This document shows positions 63,546-64,000 of a stretch of 64,000 bases of DNA, one piece after another. A program made the translations under genes and the position numbers. Origin of the DNA: Melioribacter roseus P3M-2 (lineage in GTDB: Bacteria > Bacteroidota > Ignavibacteria > Ignavibacteriales > Melioribacteraceae). How positions within the stretch are numbered: the first letter of the stretch is position 1; the number at the start of each line of letters is the position of its first letter. The stretch covers positions 372,001-436,000 of the forward strand of contig NC_018178.1 in assembly GCF_000279145.1 (NCBI RefSeq), in the 5' to 3' direction. The notes beneath the pieces are model-generated. The model ran no database searches. It saw only the letters and a program-made list of their open reading frames with translations, and was not told the origin of the DNA.

Positions 63546-64000
63546 TTAAAATAAAGTTTGTTGATTGTTCTGAATTCCGCGTTTGCGATTAAAACGAGCG
63601 TATGCCAGGTCTGTGGCTTCTCTGCCGCGGGGAGTTCTTTGAATAAAACCCTGTTGAATTAAAAACGGTTCATAGACTTCTTCGATTGTGCCGGCGTCTT
63701 CGTTTACGGCAACAGCTATAGTATTCAAGCCGACGGGACCGCCGTTGAATTTTTCGATAATCGTAAGAATAATTTCCTTATCCATTTCGTCGAGACCGTC
63801 TTCGTCAACTTCGAGCGCAGTCAAAGCTTTGCGCGCAATATCGACGTCGATAATCTTTTTGTTTTCGTAATCGGCAAAGTCTCGAGTTCTTCGAAGAAGT
63901 CTGTTTGCAATTCTCGGAGTTCCTCTCGAACGTTTGGAAATTTCTTCGGCTGCGAGGTCTTCAATCTCGATATTCAACAACCGCGCCGAGCGGTTGATTA
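63546..64000 (-). CDS. ruvB: Holliday junction helicase RuvB (C-terminal part, cut by window end)
   Basis: The frame is open to the window edge: RSARLLNIEIEDLAAEEISK, RSRGTPRIANRLLRRTRDFA, then the winged helix GPVGLNTIAVAVNEDAGTIE, EPFLIQQGFIQRTPRGREAT. These are the sensor 2 (GTPRIANRLLRR) and DNA-binding parts of RuvB. The AAA+ core lies outside. An internal TTG at 63980 is not the real start. It precedes kdsA directly. Confidence 0.94.
   Translation of the reverse strand, partial: INRSARLLNIEIEDLAAEEISKRSRGTPRIANRLLRRTRDFADYENKKIIDVDIARKALTALEVDEDGLDEMDKEIILTIIEKFNGGPVGLNTIAVAVNEDAGTIEEVYEPFLIQQGFIQRTPRGREATDLAYARFNRKRGIQNNQQTLF

Overview
The window (about 41-42% GC by eye, dense, few gaps) reads as chromosomal DNA of a Gram-negative FCB-group bacterium, most likely an Ignavibacteria/Melioribacter-type organism. 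The grounds are KDO and Lpt lipopolysaccharide genes, a secreted protein with a C-terminal type IX secretion sorting domain, bacillithiol genes (bshA and a bacilliredoxin), a SUF Fe-S system and LytTR/LiaF-type envelope signalling. The phylum call is inference from gene content; no rRNA lies in the window.

Layout. 1-5000: start of an HU/IHF gene, two related small membrane-anchored proteins, a copper chaperone plus P-type copper ATPase, and a POT-type peptide transporter. 5000-14640 (minus): cell-wall amidase, an AddA-like helicase-nuclease split by two poly-A frameshifts, a 1242-residue NtrY-like kinase, a DUF4783 protein and a fibronectin-type lipoprotein. 14686-17645 (minus): pyrR-pyrB-pyrC with a PyrR-binding RNA hairpin and an SD/terminator hairpin in the leader. 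17721-24058 (minus): sufB-C-D-S-T, bacilliredoxin and an Rrf2 regulator, with a perfect 11+11 bp palindrome on the sufB promoter. 24156-28919: macrodomain protein, EamA transporter, two GT9 glycosyltransferases and enolase.

29057-34381 is an accessory, decaying stretch between two tRNA-Arg genes. It holds small lipoprotein and beta-flower genes, an IS3-family element inserted in an already frameshifted GIY-YIG-like gene, a degenerate tRNA fragment, an orphan HigA antitoxin next to a truncated HigB, and a truncated DUF1772-like gene. Housekeeping synteny resumes with mgtE, an acylating aldehyde dehydrogenase and a four-gene LiaF-LiaF-LytS-LytTR operon (36162-41064). After these come a THEP1-like NTPase/membrane protein/CMD cluster and nucleotide-sugar genes (galE, rfbC, ugd). 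A third member of the small membrane family and a frameshifted DUF3052-YdeI fusion follow.

47186-64000: a large SDR-like protein, PtsN-like IIA, hisS, rlmB, bshA, a PfkB kinase, rfbD, and a secreted DUF3160 protein. The right end is a minus-strand operon ruvB-kdsA-kdsC-unknown-kdsD-lptC-lptA-lptB, covering KDO supply and the cytoplasmic and periplasmic parts of LPS export. lptC is split by one missing A in a homopolymer. Several otherwise healthy genes carry single-base lesions in homopolymers or GC runs, so sequencing error must be excluded before any biological reading.
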